In this document: in pieces, positions 7,924 to 17,578 of the stretch | How positions within the stretch are numbered: the first letter of the stretch is position 1 | Layout: every line of letters begins with the position of its first letter | Source: Abditibacteriota bacterium | GTDB lineage: Bacteria; Armatimonadota; UBA5829 | Length of the DNA: 64,000 bases | Reading direction: 5' to 3' | Assembly: GCA_017552965.1 (NCBI GenBank) | Contig: JAFZNQ010000003.1 | Span: forward strand, 1 to 64,000 | Notes under the pieces: model-generated | What the model was told of the DNA's origin: nothing | Database searches by the model: none | What the model saw: the letters and a program-made list of their open reading frames with translations, nothing else | Program-made: the position numbers and the translations under genes

Positions 7924-9369
7924 CTATTTCTTTTTGGCAGCCAAAGATTTTAACGTTGTTATCAGATATGCCAGACTGTCATCCTTAAAGAGCCTGGTTA
8001 GTATTAAATAAGTCGCTAATCCTATTATGGTTTGGAGCAGCAGGATCACAGTGTCATTTAAGCTCAGCAATAAAACAGAATACATCGCAGCGCCCATAAT
8101 GGACGACATTAGCAGGCTGGGGATGACGTCCTTTATCTGCAGCAGATATCCGTAGTTGAGCAGCTTTTTGTTGGGCCAGATGTTTATCAGCGCGCATATA
8201 AAGTTTGTAATGGCAAGACTCATGGCCACCCAATAGATCCCGAAAAACATGCTGATGATCAAAAGGATGACTCCGATCCCTTTCTTCAGCAGATCCAACT
8301 TAAGCAGCAGACCGGCTTCCTTACAGGCCATGATCACACTTACGTTTACAAAGATCAAAGGCCGCGACGCCATAGCCAGGCAGCCTATCTGAAGATAAAC
8401 CACGCTTTCCAGCCATTTTTCTGTCAGTATCAGCAGTATCAAAGGCTTGGCCATTACGGCTAACCCTGCCATTATGGGAAAGGTCACATAGCTGGACACC
8501 TTGGTTATGCGGCGAACTATGGATCTCATTTGATCCCGGTCGTCCTGGCATTTTGCCAGCGCAGGAAACAACACGCCTGTGATCGTTGGCTCTACGAAAG
8601 CCATGCCTGTATGCGGGAACTGATGCCCTTTATTGTAAAACGCCAGATCGGCGGCAGAATATTTCTTGCCGATTATCAGATTCCGGAGCTGCGCATACAC
8701 GGTATCCAGCAAGCCCATAGCGAGTATTTTCCAGCCGAAGTCATATATCTTTTTCAGACGCTGAAATGAAAATTCCGCTTTAGGCCGCCACCCGACTATA
8801 CACCATAGTACGGCGGCATTTATGAGCGCTCTGGAAAGATTCTGGCAAACAAGAGCCCACACTCCGCAGCCCATATACGCCATGGTGATGGATATGACGC
8901 CTGACGCCAGGGTGCCCGTGAGTGTTGCGTAAAAAAACTTTTTAAACATCAGGTGCTTTGACGTGTAGGACTCCTGCACACAGGAAAGAGCCGTCACCGG
9001 CAGCTTGAGAGCCATGACCCTTATAACAGGCACCAGCATAGACTCGTGATAAAAAACAGCTATATAAGGAGCAGAGAAATAAACCAGCGCATACAATACC
9101 ACGGCTATGCCCAGGCTGAACCACAGACAGGTGGAAAAATCCAAATGGTCCGAGTCCTTGTTGGCGATAAGCGACTTGCCGAAGCCACTGATGACGAATA
9201 CGTCGCATATGGCTATGAATACCATGACCATAGCAACCACGCCGTATTGACTGGGCAAAAGCAGCCTTGCCAGCACCATAGATATTACAAAGCTGGTCCC
9301 CTGCGCTCCGGCGCGTTCGGCAAATTTGTACAAGAAGCCGGATTTGGCCTTTCTTCTGAAGTCGCTCAT
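7924..9369 (-). CDS. Wzx/WzxC-type polysaccharide flippase
   Basis: 481 residues with about 12-14 hydrophobic segments and no signal peptide: a MOP-superfamily flippase expected to move lipid-linked repeat units to the outer face of the membrane. The N-terminus 'KSGFLYKFAERAGAQGTSFV' and 'ARLLLPSQYGVVAMVMV' are typical of the WzxC/PST branch. It is the single flippase of the minus-strand operon. Two bases separate it from the sulfotransferase-like gene (the TAG stop abuts the ATG), so the genes are translationally close. It is not closely similar to the flippase at 37140-38690. Confidence 0.9.
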   Translation of the reverse strand: MSDFRRKAKSGFLYKFAERAGAQGTSFVISMVLARLLLPSQYGVVAMVMVFIAICDVFVISGFGKSLIANKDSDHLDFSTCLWFSLGIAVVLYALVYFSAPYIAVFYHESMLVPVIRVMALKLPVTALSCVQESYTSKHLMFKKFFYATLTGTLASGVISITMAYMGCGVWALVCQNLSRALINAAVLWCIVGWRPKAEFSFQRLKKIYDFGWKILAMGLLDTVYAQLRNLIIGKKYSAADLAFYNKGHQFPHTGMAFVEPTITGVLFPALAKCQDDRDQMRSIVRRITKVSSYVTFPIMAGLAVMAKPLILLILTEKWLESVVYLQIGCLAMASRPLIFVNVSVIMACKEAGLLLKLDLLKKGIGVILLIISMFFGIYWVAMSLAITNFICALINIWPNKKLLNYGYLLQIKDVIPSLLMSSIMGAAMYSVLLLSLNDTVILLLQTIIGLATYLILTRLFKDDSLAYLITTLKSLAAKKK

Positions 9370-9370
9370 A

Positions 9371-10420
9371 CTACTTCCTGTTCAGCGGCGATTTGCCGAA
9401 GAACATTTCTCCCGAAAGATCCGGCTCGGGATAAGGACTGAAGTCAAACAGGTATTCGGTCAGATGTTCTTCGATGTATTTCACGTCATCGTCAAAGTTC
9501 TTGAATCGCAAAAAGGTCTGAGTGTTTGCTATTGACAGGGCCGGATCAAACACTGTTTTGGGACGCGGATTTTCTCCCAGTCCCAGAAAGCCTCGCAGCT
9601 TGGCGGTAGCATTGTCATAGTCATATACCATATCCTCAAACCGCATACGAAGGATGCGCTCTGATTTTTTCTTGTAGGGCTGATCGTCTCTTATCCCCCG
9701 GAAATACTTGACGAAATCCCGCACGTCATTCACCGGGGCAAAATGGTTTCTGCCCCTCAGCTTTGTTTTCAGGAAAATGTAGTTGTCTCTCGGATCACGA
9801 TCCACTATTATTGCATAGGGCTCATCAAAATAGGGGAAGGCAGCCTGGGGGTCGTTGCCGGCAAAAGGCTGATCTATGACCAGCGGCTTATCGCCCTTGG
9901 CTCCGATTATCTGCAGCAGGTTTTTTACGTGCTGTTTTGCCAGTTCATAAAAATCCCTGGTTGCGGCAGCATAGCTGACCTGCTTTTTGGGCCAGGACGA
10001 TAGCTGGACTCCGCTTTTCTTTTCTTGTTTTTTTATGCTTGCCAACGCCCTTCCTCGGAGCTTATTCTCAATAAAACTCCTTTTGGTATATGTCAGGTCC
10101 GTCCAGTACCAGCTGACGGAGGTGATCTTGTCGATGAAGTCCATTACCTCTTTTTCAAACAGTTCAAAAGTGGCGGTACTTCTGGAGTAGTAGCTCTTTA
10201 TATAGTTCAGTCTGTTGGCGTATCGCTCTATAGCTACAATAGAATCCTTTGTCCGGTTGTGGGGATTCAGCACATGATACGCCAGGTCTATCAGACCGTC
10301 AACGTCATATACCCAGTTAAATTCGATAGTATCAAGGATCTGAAAAGAATCAAACTCCATAAGATAATCGGATACAACGCTTGAACCGGTAGAGCCGAAG
10401 CCGCAGGCGCCAATAATCAT
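9371..10420 (-). CDS. Sulfotransferase-like protein
   Basis: 349 residues. 'GFGSTGSSVVSDYL' (7-20) is a P-loop-like motif at the very N-terminus, as in PAPS-dependent sulfotransferases (5'-phosphosulfate loop), and 'IVDRDPRDNYIF' fits the 3'-phosphate-binding strand. 'ILRMRFEDMVYDYD' and 'FLGL' in the last third also match sulfotransferase-family order. A sugar O-sulfation role in this locus is an inference; no PAPS-generating genes are in the window. It overlaps the Wzy gene by 4 nt (ATGA) and has GAGAGGA before the ATG. Confidence 0.7.
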   Translation of the reverse strand: MIIGACGFGSTGSSVVSDYLMEFDSFQILDTIEFNWVYDVDGLIDLAYHVLNPHNRTKDSIVAIERYANRLNYIKSYYSRSTATFELFEKEVMDFIDKITSVSWYWTDLTYTKRSFIENKLRGRALASIKKQEKKSGVQLSSWPKKQVSYAAATRDFYELAKQHVKNLLQIIGAKGDKPLVIDQPFAGNDPQAAFPYFDEPYAIIVDRDPRDNYIFLKTKLRGRNHFAPVNDVRDFVKYFRGIRDDQPYKKKSERILRMRFEDMVYDYDNATAKLRGFLGLGENPRPKTVFDPALSIANTQTFLRFKNFDDDVKYIEEHLTEYLFDFSPYPEPDLSGEMFFGKSPLNRK

Positions 10421-11613
10421 TTTTTATCCTCTCTGGTTAAATAATATATATCAAAAATCAACGGCAACGTAAAGAACATGTTGATCCCAACGATCGGGAC
10501 CAGTATCGTACCGATCAGCGATCTGATGATGATAAATACAAAAATCACGGAAAACTGTTTTGAGAGAACCGTAGATTTGAAAAACGCCATTTGCGTCGCG
10601 TTATAATAATAGTATCTCAGCATAGAGAAAAGCAAAAGTCCACCCAAGAGCCCATGCTTTGCAAGAGTGTCAAATATTTCGCTGTGACCGCCGATAAACG
10701 CAAAACTGGTCCTGTCATCGCCGTATCCTGCAAGGAAGGTGGGGATGTCCGTGAAAAGCCATGTATTGATGCTGTTTTGAATATACGTTACCCTTGTCAA
10801 AAAGGAAGAGCCCAACAGCAGTGTATTCTGTTCAAAAATCGTGTCGATCACAGATATAAGCCTGAAGGATAGTCTCCTTGAAGGGATAGTTGCTGAGATG
10901 AAAGAAGTGATTCTTTCGTAGTCAACGGTCAGATAGATATACAGGAATGCTGCGCATAGTATTGATGCAATGACAATCATAACCGAATTATATTTGGTAT
11001 TAGTAGTGACAAGGACCAGCAGCATCAAAAGGCCGAGTACTGTAACAATACCCCTTTGCAGCAGGAATGAGTTGACAAAAAAGATCAATGCGTATAAAGC
11101 AATACTGAACAGCTTCAAAAGGAGATTTTTATCCCTGAGAAAAACCACCAGCAACGCTCCGGCTATTATAAACAGAGCAGTAGAAAACTGTGTTGACTGA
11201 AGAGTCTCACCATTATCCGAAAGGGTGACCATTATTGTCCTGGCTTGCTGAATGCAATTGTATACGGCAAAAAACATAAAAACCATCAGCATCGTGAAAA
11301 GCGCCTTTTTTTGCTTCAAAGTCGCTGTTTTGAAGAAATAGACGGACCAGACTCCTCCCAAAGCCCATGCTACGTATCGGTTGGTAGTATTTAACGGTAT
11401 ATTGGATATCCCCATATATACGTAGAGCGGGGTCATCGCCGCAAAGACAAAAAGAAGTCCGACAAAGAGCTTTTGTTTTTTGTCAAGCCTCGTGAAGTAT
11501 TTTATAGTCAGGTAAAGGCTTCCCAGAATGAGTATGCCCAACGCGAATTTTTGCAGCTTCTCAAACCCGTTAACTATAAATGGTAAAGAGCATAACGCTA
11601 TAAATATGTGCAT
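10417..11613 (-). CDS. Wzy-type O-antigen/capsule polymerase
   Basis: 398 residues with about 10-11 hydrophobic segments. The periplasmic-loop segment 'GGHSEIFDTLAKHGLLGG' is characteristic of Wzy/O-antigen ligase-like polymerases, following 'FLAGYGDDRT'. Expected to join flipped repeat units in a Wzx/Wzy-dependent pathway. It lies between a glycosyltransferase and a sulfotransferase-like gene and overlaps the latter by 4 nt. The product begins with a short non-hydrophobic stretch, so the start (ATG 11613, with GGCAG upstream) is reasonable. The polymerase at 28785-30293 belongs to a different subfamily. Confidence 0.85.
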   Translation of the reverse strand: MHIFIALCSLPFIVNGFEKLQKFALGILILGSLYLTIKYFTRLDKKQKLFVGLLFVFAAMTPLYVYMGISNIPLNTTNRYVAWALGGVWSVYFFKTATLKQKKALFTMLMVFMFFAVYNCIQQARTIMVTLSDNGETLQSTQFSTALFIIAGALLVVFLRDKNLLLKLFSIALYALIFFVNSFLLQRGIVTVLGLLMLLVLVTTNTKYNSVMIVIASILCAAFLYIYLTVDYERITSFISATIPSRRLSFRLISVIDTIFEQNTLLLGSSFLTRVTYIQNSINTWLFTDIPTFLAGYGDDRTSFAFIGGHSEIFDTLAKHGLLGGLLLFSMLRYYYYNATQMAFFKSTVLSKQFSVIFVFIIIRSLIGTILVPIVGINMFFTLPLIFDIYYLTREDKK

Positions 11614-11624
11614 ATTTCTGCCTG

Positions 11625-12776
11625 TTATTCTACTATAGACCTGAACATGTTGATACTGTCTCCGACGCTGATATTAGTTTCAACAGGGTCTTGTTTTTCT
11701 TTCTTGATCCATTGTATTTGCGAAAGGGACTCCGGAGTAATGTCGCATATTATGTCCGACGAAGGGTCGCAGACTTCCCGCATTATGTCTATGTCCCGCG
11801 CAATAACACGAGTGTTAAGCAGGTGCGCTTCCGCGGCAACCATTGAAAAGGTTTCGTGGAAAGAGGGGATCAGGATATAATCGGCTGCCTTTATATACGG
11901 ATACGGGTTGTCTTTGAAACCAGTAAGAATGATCCTGTCCGAGAGTTGCTCCTTCAGGACCAATTCTGTTATAGCGCTTTCCTCGGGACCGTTCCCGATA
12001 ATATACCATGTGATGTTGCTGTGGTTCTTCAATATTGGAGCCAAAGCTGCCGCGGCTTCAGCGAATCCCTTCTCCTTAGTCATTCTGCCTACGGACAGGA
12101 TATTTATCTTGTCTTCATCAAATATCACTTCAGCTTTTTCTTCCGCTTTATCCAGAATGGCTTGTGACGGAAGGATGTTGTAGCAAAAATCCGTTATGGG
12201 TGCCAAATCGGGATATCTGTTCAGAAAACTTTTCATACACGACTGTGAAACGCAGATTATCAGGTCAAATTTTCTGTATGTCTCGTGGTTTTCTGCAGTT
12301 GCAAGCCTGGTTCTTTGAAAATCTGAATGGACCCAGGCTATTTTCTTTTTAGCGTCGCATTTTTCGAGAGCAAATCTGCCAAAGCCTGTCACCAGTGTTT
12401 TTGCAGAGGTCTCCTGATGGTAGGATATGACGGCGTCATAAGGCCCCAGCCTTTTTTGAAATGCCAGCAGGAACGAGACAGGGAGTTTGTTGCCAAAAAA
12501 CATAGTCCACACTCCCAAAAAGTATTTCAGGAACTTCTGACTGAAGGTACAGACAGAAGATGTGTCCTGCTTGTTCATTCCAAGGACCCTGACGAAAGGG
12601 TGCAGTTCGACTAATTTGACGTTTTCCGGGACCGACTGCCTGAAAGGGCCGTTGTCATTGAATATTGCAATGTCTATGTCATATTCGGCGCTTATTGCGC
12701 CAAGCAGATTTGAAAGGGCGGACTGGATGCCGCCGAATTCAAAGGATTTATTGATGAACAAGAGCTTCTTTTTCAT
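11625..12776 (-). CDS. GT4-type glycosyltransferase
   Basis: 383 residues, GT-B fold. 'INKSFEFGGIQSALSNLL' is the N-terminal acceptor-domain loop, 'ILSVGRMTKEKGFAEAAAAL' opens the donor domain, and 'PSFHETFSMVAAEAHLL' holds the acidic nucleotide-sugar motif. The start overlaps the ChbG-like gene stop by 4 nt (ATGA), so the pair is probably coupled. Sugar specificity is unknown. Ends 12 bp before the polymerase gene. Confidence 0.87.
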   Translation of the reverse strand: MKKKLLFINKSFEFGGIQSALSNLLGAISAEYDIDIAIFNDNGPFRQSVPENVKLVELHPFVRVLGMNKQDTSSVCTFSQKFLKYFLGVWTMFFGNKLPVSFLLAFQKRLGPYDAVISYHQETSAKTLVTGFGRFALEKCDAKKKIAWVHSDFQRTRLATAENHETYRKFDLIICVSQSCMKSFLNRYPDLAPITDFCYNILPSQAILDKAEEKAEVIFDEDKINILSVGRMTKEKGFAEAAAALAPILKNHSNITWYIIGNGPEESAITELVLKEQLSDRIILTGFKDNPYPYIKAADYILIPSFHETFSMVAAEAHLLNTRVIARDIDIMREVCDPSSDIICDITPESLSQIQWIKKEKQDPVETNISVGDSINMFRSIVE

Positions 12777-13636
12777 TTCTGCAACGTGTCAAAAGTCACC
12801 AAATCTATATTGTTTTTTGCTAATAGTTCCCTGACGTTGTTTTGAGTATAGAGAACGTGTTCTATGATTCGGGATTCCGACATTGACCCAAAATACGGAC
12901 TGTCGCATTCCGTGGCAGGATGAATGACCAATTCGCCGACTTGTTTGTCATTCCATTGTATATTGGAAAAAGCGTAATTCAGATCTTCGGCATCAGCTGA
13001 GTCCATAAATATTATTATTCCGTCAGGAAGACCGGTGCCGTTTTTTCTGAATTTGTTTATCCAGCTTTTCAGCAGGATCACCTTGAATGGTTCGAAGATC
13101 CTCCATTTCAGTGACCTGGTGGTTTTATGATTTTGTGACGGAACGTATATACGCAGATGGTTTCGCATACGTTTTATGCTATATTCCTGCGCCTTTCGTC
13201 TGAAAATGTCTATGACCCCAAAGTCTACGTGGACGTTCTGATGGGTATTCCAGTAGTCCGGCTTGCCGATATTTTCCGAATACAACTTATATTGCGCAGC
13301 CAGCTCTTTTTCTATATCGGCATCCTTGATCTCGTGTTCACGGTATTTTTTACGGAAAACAGGGTAGCTGAAAAAGACACCGTTTTCATCAACTAGAGAA
13401 GGTATTTCATTGGCGTCCAGAACAGGCTTTCCGCAAGATAGAGTCCAGTGCAGTCCCAGGGAAACGTTTTTGTTGCTCGTGTGTTTTTGGGCTTCCCTGA
13501 AAAACGGCATATTGACCATGATATTTGTCGAAGAGATGTTTTGCAGTTCAATGCACTGATCTATAGCGTCGTTGACTGCCCTGGACATTCCGTAATCATC
13601 TGCGGTTATAATGATTTTTTTCGTATTACCTGCCAT
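12773..13636 (-). CDS. ChbG/YdjC-family carbohydrate deacetylase
   Basis: 287 residues. 'ITADDYGMSRAVNDAI' carries the DD metal motif, 'GLHWTLSCG' and 'NTHQNVHVDFG' supply the conserved histidines of the ChbG/HpnK (YdjC) deacetylase family. These enzymes remove an N-acetyl group from sugar derivatives (chitooligosaccharides, HpnK on hopanoids). Here, within a polysaccharide operon, it could deacetylate an amino sugar of the lipid-linked repeat, freeing an amine. It overlaps the upstream asparagine-synthase-like gene by 11 nt and the downstream glycosyltransferase by 4 nt. Confidence 0.85.
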   Translation of the reverse strand: MAGNTKKIIITADDYGMSRAVNDAIDQCIELQNISSTNIMVNMPFFREAQKHTSNKNVSLGLHWTLSCGKPVLDANEIPSLVDENGVFFSYPVFRKKYREHEIKDADIEKELAAQYKLYSENIGKPDYWNTHQNVHVDFGVIDIFRRKAQEYSIKRMRNHLRIYVPSQNHKTTRSLKWRIFEPFKVILLKSWINKFRKNGTGLPDGIIIFMDSADAEDLNYAFSNIQWNDKQVGELVIHPATECDSPYFGSMSESRIIEHVLYTQNNVRELLAKNNIDLVTFDTLQK

Positions 13637-15086
13637 GATAAAACCTTTTTTCTTCTATTTTATACTTTATTAAGCTGGAAAGATAGTACACTATACCGCT
13701 TGATTTGGATATCTTCGCTGCAAGCGAATCAGTTCCAAAGGGTGTTGACAGTATATCAGGCGCAATCGCTCTTATCAGCTCTTTGTGGATCTGCGTCTTT
13801 TTTCTGTATTTTCTTTCTACAGCAGTCCAGGCATATATGATGCTTCTGGAATTGAAGATATTAGCATATCTCTGCCCTACGGCGTTGTATATCAGATTTT
13901 CCTGGCCTGCCCATCTGCCTACCCTGCTCTCTATAGAAAACAAGTCAAACGGATTTACCTTTTCGCCGGATCCCTTAATATCTTTCAGCCAGTCATTCAA
14001 CAGTCTGATGCTTTCTTTGCTGTAATTATGCAGCTTGCACCTGAAGTAGCCTGCTCCGGCCAGCATTCCGGGAATATCTCTGTGAAGGGAACACTTGCCG
14101 ACCTGTCCCATAATATCTCCGTTTACTATCAGGCCACCTCCGTATTCTGAGAATATGGTATTGGCTATCATAAGAGTCCTCTGAGAAAACCCGTCTTTGC
14201 CAAGCAAGCTTTCCATATATCCAAGCAGATCGTCACCAAAGTCCTTGTCGGTTATCTGACGGTGTTTGATGCCTGCGCTATGGCATAGGATAGTCGGTAT
14301 GGTGATATCCTGTTCATCCCCGGAAAACGAACTATGCCTGATGGTATATGCTTCTGTGTCTTTGTCGAGCGCGTAAAAAACGGCAAGCACTACTCTGCTG
14401 TCGTAACCGCCTGTGACGGGGACATAGATTTTGTAAGTATCGTGGTAGTACTTGGCTATGTTCCTAATATAGGGCAAGGTCGTTTCGGCAGCTGCCTTGG
14501 GAGTCAGGACAGATTGTTTTTCTTTTGCATTTATGAATCTGCATGCCTGCTTTTTAGTAAGGTCAAGCCGATGGTTCGGCAAGAGCCGTTTTATCTTCCT
14601 GTATTCCGTAATATCATAAGGCATTGCCTGGGATATATCGCCGCTTTTTCTGATGGCAGTAAGTTCGCTGTCCGGCTCCAGGGCACACACCTCACTGATC
14701 TTTTTCTTGTTGTCTGAGCAACAGGACTTTGTCGTTGAATAAAAGACAGGAATGCTGCCCGACGCATCTCCTATGACATTGCATCCGACGTCGTCCTTGT
14801 ATAGGATAATATATTTCCCTCCTAAGACTTTTTCTTTCTCAACAATGTCTTCTACGCCTGCTGAGTCTGTCAATAAAAAGCCCGGCAGGTCCTCGCTGCT
14901 TCCGGTGATCACGTTTACACAATCACCAAAGAGCACCAGGATCCTCGATCCCTGCTTCTTGATTTGCAAAGGAGTTCGGTCATCACAGCAAAAAAAGTAA
15001 TTACCCAGATCGACCGTCTTTATGTACTCGTCGTCAGCAGTATTACCGATATAAAACGAGTAAAGCCTGTTGTCAGATAATTTCAT
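13626..15086 (-). CDS. Asparagine synthase-like amidotransferase without N-terminal Cys
   Basis: 486 residues. The C-terminal half has the ATP-pyrophosphatase loop 'PVTGGYDSRVVLAV' (SGGxDS variant TGGYDS) and related segments ('YTIRHSSFSGDEQDITI'), as in asparagine synthetase B. The N-terminal half aligns in general shape with the glutaminase-like domain ('LGGKYIILYKDDVGCNVIGD') but begins MKLSDNRLYS, with no Cys at position 2, so it cannot hydrolyse glutamine in the usual way. AsnB-like proteins in capsule loci are suspected to amidate uronic acids; a UDP-sugar 6-dehydrogenase two genes upstream makes that plausible here. It overlaps the ChbG gene by 11 nt and shares one base with the upstream glycosyltransferase stop. 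Confidence 0.8.
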   Translation of the reverse strand: MKLSDNRLYSFYIGNTADDEYIKTVDLGNYFFCCDDRTPLQIKKQGSRILVLFGDCVNVITGSSEDLPGFLLTDSAGVEDIVEKEKVLGGKYIILYKDDVGCNVIGDASGSIPVFYSTTKSCCSDNKKKISEVCALEPDSELTAIRKSGDISQAMPYDITEYRKIKRLLPNHRLDLTKKQACRFINAKEKQSVLTPKAAAETTLPYIRNIAKYYHDTYKIYVPVTGGYDSRVVLAVFYALDKDTEAYTIRHSSFSGDEQDITIPTILCHSAGIKHRQITDKDFGDDLLGYMESLLGKDGFSQRTLMIANTIFSEYGGGLIVNGDIMGQVGKCSLHRDIPGMLAGAGYFRCKLHNYSKESIRLLNDWLKDIKGSGEKVNPFDLFSIESRVGRWAGQENLIYNAVGQRYANIFNSRSIIYAWTAVERKYRKKTQIHKELIRAIAPDILSTPFGTDSLAAKISKSSGIVYYLSSLIKYKIEEKRFYHGR

Positions 15087-16183
15087 TACACAATGTCTCT
15101 GTAAATGCCATGATATTGTCCTGCTATGACGTTCCAGTCAAACTTTTTGGCGGCATCAGGAGCGTTAGCCGAAAGACTGGCATAGTTCTTTATGATATTT
15201 TTAATGCCTTCCGCCACGGACTCTGCGCTGTGCGAATCTACGTGATAACCCACGTAGCCCTCGTCAAACTGTTTGTCGAAGCCCTGCCCTTCGGAATAGA
15301 TGACGGGCAGTCCGCAGCTCAGGGCCTCGGCATATACCAGGCCAAAGCTTTCCGCAAAAGAAGGCATCACAAAAATATCATGCTGCCTGTAAAGGTCTGC
15401 CAGTTTTTCCTTCCGGACAGGCTCATGATAGGTGGTATACCCGTCTTTGATTATCTGATCATAGACGTCTTTTTCCACTATCTTGCCTACCGCGGTAAGG
15501 GTGGTCTTAATGCCTTCTTCGCGAAGGATCTCCATAGCCTGCTGAGTAGCGCCGATGTTTTTGTTTCTGTCTATTCCTCCGGCATATATAAGCCTGACCG
15601 GGTCACCGGGGCTTTTTGCTTTTGCAACGCCTGAAAGCCAGAAAGGATCTATACCATTGGGAATCGTGTCAGATTTTCCTTCTAACGAACTGTGATATTT
15701 CTCCGGAACAAAGCGACGGAACACGGTATTCTTATAGGCTTCCGACAAATAGAATACCCTCTTTGCGTCCAGCATGGTTTTTACGCCTCTGCTTCTCAAA
15801 AAGGGGAGCTTGGCAAAAAAATCATTTACGTCGGTATTGCGAATAGCTGCGACATACGGTACTCCGTATTTTTTGCTTAACACTCTGGCTGCATTGCCGT
15901 CTGTAAAGAGCGTATAGGCGTGGATCAAATCAAATGACGCTATATCATACTGTCTTTCACAGGCTTTGATGATCTTGCTCTGCTTGTAGTCAAAAAGGAT
16001 CCTGTCCCAGTATTTAAAACATTCGCTCACAACCGCATAGTCTGCGGGCTCTATTATTTGCTCAGAACCGTGATAAATAGGGACGAATACCTGATTGTCG
16101 TATCCCAGACCGTTCAGATATTCAATCATTGTCTGATGCAGCGTCGATCTTAAATAATTGCAGTTTATATGCAGAATGCGCAT
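15086..16183 (-). CDS. GT4-type glycosyltransferase
   Basis: 365 residues from ATG 16183 (MRILHINCNYLRS), preceded by GTAGGACAACAT; a start at 16207 would overlap the preceding dehydrogenase gene. Acceptor domain, then 'LIYAGGIDRNKNIGATQQAM' and 'PSFAESFGLVYAEALSCGLP', the classic E-x7-E donor motif of GT4 enzymes. The final stop overlaps the next start by one base. Probably adds one residue to the lipid-linked repeat; donor unknown. Confidence 0.87.
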   Translation of the reverse strand: MRILHINCNYLRSTLHQTMIEYLNGLGYDNQVFVPIYHGSEQIIEPADYAVVSECFKYWDRILFDYKQSKIIKACERQYDIASFDLIHAYTLFTDGNAARVLSKKYGVPYVAAIRNTDVNDFFAKLPFLRSRGVKTMLDAKRVFYLSEAYKNTVFRRFVPEKYHSSLEGKSDTIPNGIDPFWLSGVAKAKSPGDPVRLIYAGGIDRNKNIGATQQAMEILREEGIKTTLTAVGKIVEKDVYDQIIKDGYTTYHEPVRKEKLADLYRQHDIFVMPSFAESFGLVYAEALSCGLPVIYSEGQGFDKQFDEGYVGYHVDSHSAESVAEGIKNIIKNYASLSANAPDAAKKFDWNVIAGQYHGIYRDIV

Positions 16184-16191
16184 ATGTTGTC

Positions 16192-17508
16192 CTACAGCCT
16201 CCACCACAGGAGCCCGGACTTGGCCAGGGCTTTAACTTCATAGAGTCCCTTCACGTCTATGAGCACCTTGCCGGAGGCCTTTTTGTTGTACATGGCCTTG
16301 ACGTCGTCCAGGGACAGGGCTCTGAATTCGTTGTGGGCCACGGCGGCTATGATGCAGTCTGCGCCCTTGGCGTCTCCGATATCCGTGAGCTTCACGCCGT
16401 ATTCATGCTCCGCGTCTCTCTCACTGGCCCAGGGGTCCACCACCACCGGCTCGATGCCGTATTCCCTCAGGCGCACGATGATGTCGTTCACCTTGCTGTT
16501 GCGGGTGTCCGGGCAGTTTTCCTTGAAGGTGAGGCCCAGTATCACTACCTTGCTCCTGGCCGGGGCCTGTCCCGCCTCGATCATCTTTTTGATGGCGGCG
16601 TCCGCCACGTATTTGCCCATGTTGTCGTTGACGATGCGGCCGTTCAGGATGATCTGGCTGTGATAGCCCAGCTTTTCCGCCTGATAGGTGAAGTAGTAGG
16701 GGTCCACGCCTATGCAGTGGCCGCCCACCAGGCCCGGGCGGAACCCGAGAGCGTTCCACTTGGTGTTCATGCCGTCCACTACCTCGTTGGTGTCTATGCC
16801 CATGCGGTCAAAGACCATGGCCAGCTCGTTCATAAAGGCTATGTTGATGTCCCGCTGGCTGTTTTCCACCACCTTGATGGCTTCGGCAGTCTTGATGGAA
16901 CTGACGGGGTAGGTGCCCACCTCTATGACCAGGTCGTACACCTTCTTGATCTCCCTGAGGGAGGCTGCGTCCATGCCGGAAACTATCTTGCGTATGTTTT
17001 CCAGCCGGTGCACCTTGTCGCCGGGGTTGATGCGCTCGGGGGAGTAACCCACCTTGAAATCCCTGCCGCACTTCAGGCCGGACTCCTTTTCCAATATGGG
17101 GACGCACACGTCCTCGGTGACTCCGGGATACACGGTGGATTCATACACCACTATGGAGCCCTTTGAGAGGTTGCGGCCCACTATCTCGCTGGCGCCTATG
17201 ACCGGGGCCAGGTCGGGGGTATGGTCGGTGTTCACCGGCGTTGGCACCGCCACTATGATGAACCGGGCCTTTTGGAGATCCTTTTCGTCGGCGGTAAAAT
17301 ATACGGAGGTCTTTTGGATGCCCTCGTCTCCCACCTCGTTGGTAGGATCCACGCCGGACTTGTAGAGGTCTATTTTGGCCTTGTTGAGATCAAAGCCTAT
17401 GACGTTCACCTTTTGGGCAAAGGCCACCGCGATGGGCATGCCCACGTAGCCCAGACCCACCAGGGCCAGGCTCTCGGTCTTGTTAAGCAGTGATTTATAT
17501 AAAGTCAT
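16192..17508 (-). CDS. UDP-N-acetylhexosamine 6-dehydrogenase (TviB/WbpA-type)
   Basis: 438 residues. 'GLGYVG' (18-23) is the NAD-binding loop, 'FIIVAVPTPVNTD' and 'YESTVYPG' are family motifs, 'KVVENSQRDINIAFMNELA' (211-230) is typical of the branch acting on UDP-GlcNAc or UDP-GalNAc, and 'GGHCIGVDPYY' carries the catalytic cysteine C265. It oxidises C6 of a UDP-sugar twice to the uronic acid with two NAD+. This branch assignment is by motif only; UDP-glucose cannot be excluded. The gene is noticeably more GC-rich in its third codon positions than its immediate neighbours, possibly a different origin. AAAGG precedes the ATG. Confidence 0.9.
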   Translation of the reverse strand: MTLYKSLLNKTESLALVGLGYVGMPIAVAFAQKVNVIGFDLNKAKIDLYKSGVDPTNEVGDEGIQKTSVYFTADEKDLQKARFIIVAVPTPVNTDHTPDLAPVIGASEIVGRNLSKGSIVVYESTVYPGVTEDVCVPILEKESGLKCGRDFKVGYSPERINPGDKVHRLENIRKIVSGMDAASLREIKKVYDLVIEVGTYPVSSIKTAEAIKVVENSQRDINIAFMNELAMVFDRMGIDTNEVVDGMNTKWNALGFRPGLVGGHCIGVDPYYFTYQAEKLGYHSQIILNGRIVNDNMGKYVADAAIKKMIEAGQAPARSKVVILGLTFKENCPDTRNSKVNDIIVRLREYGIEPVVVDPWASERDAEHEYGVKLTDIGDAKGADCIIAAVAHNEFRALSLDDVKAMYNKKASGKVLIDVKGLYEVKALAKSGLLWWRL

Positions 17509-17578
17509 ATCGTGTACCTTTAATGAAGATGTTTTCCGTTTTTCCGGGCATTAGCCAACTTATACCGGACACATAAAT

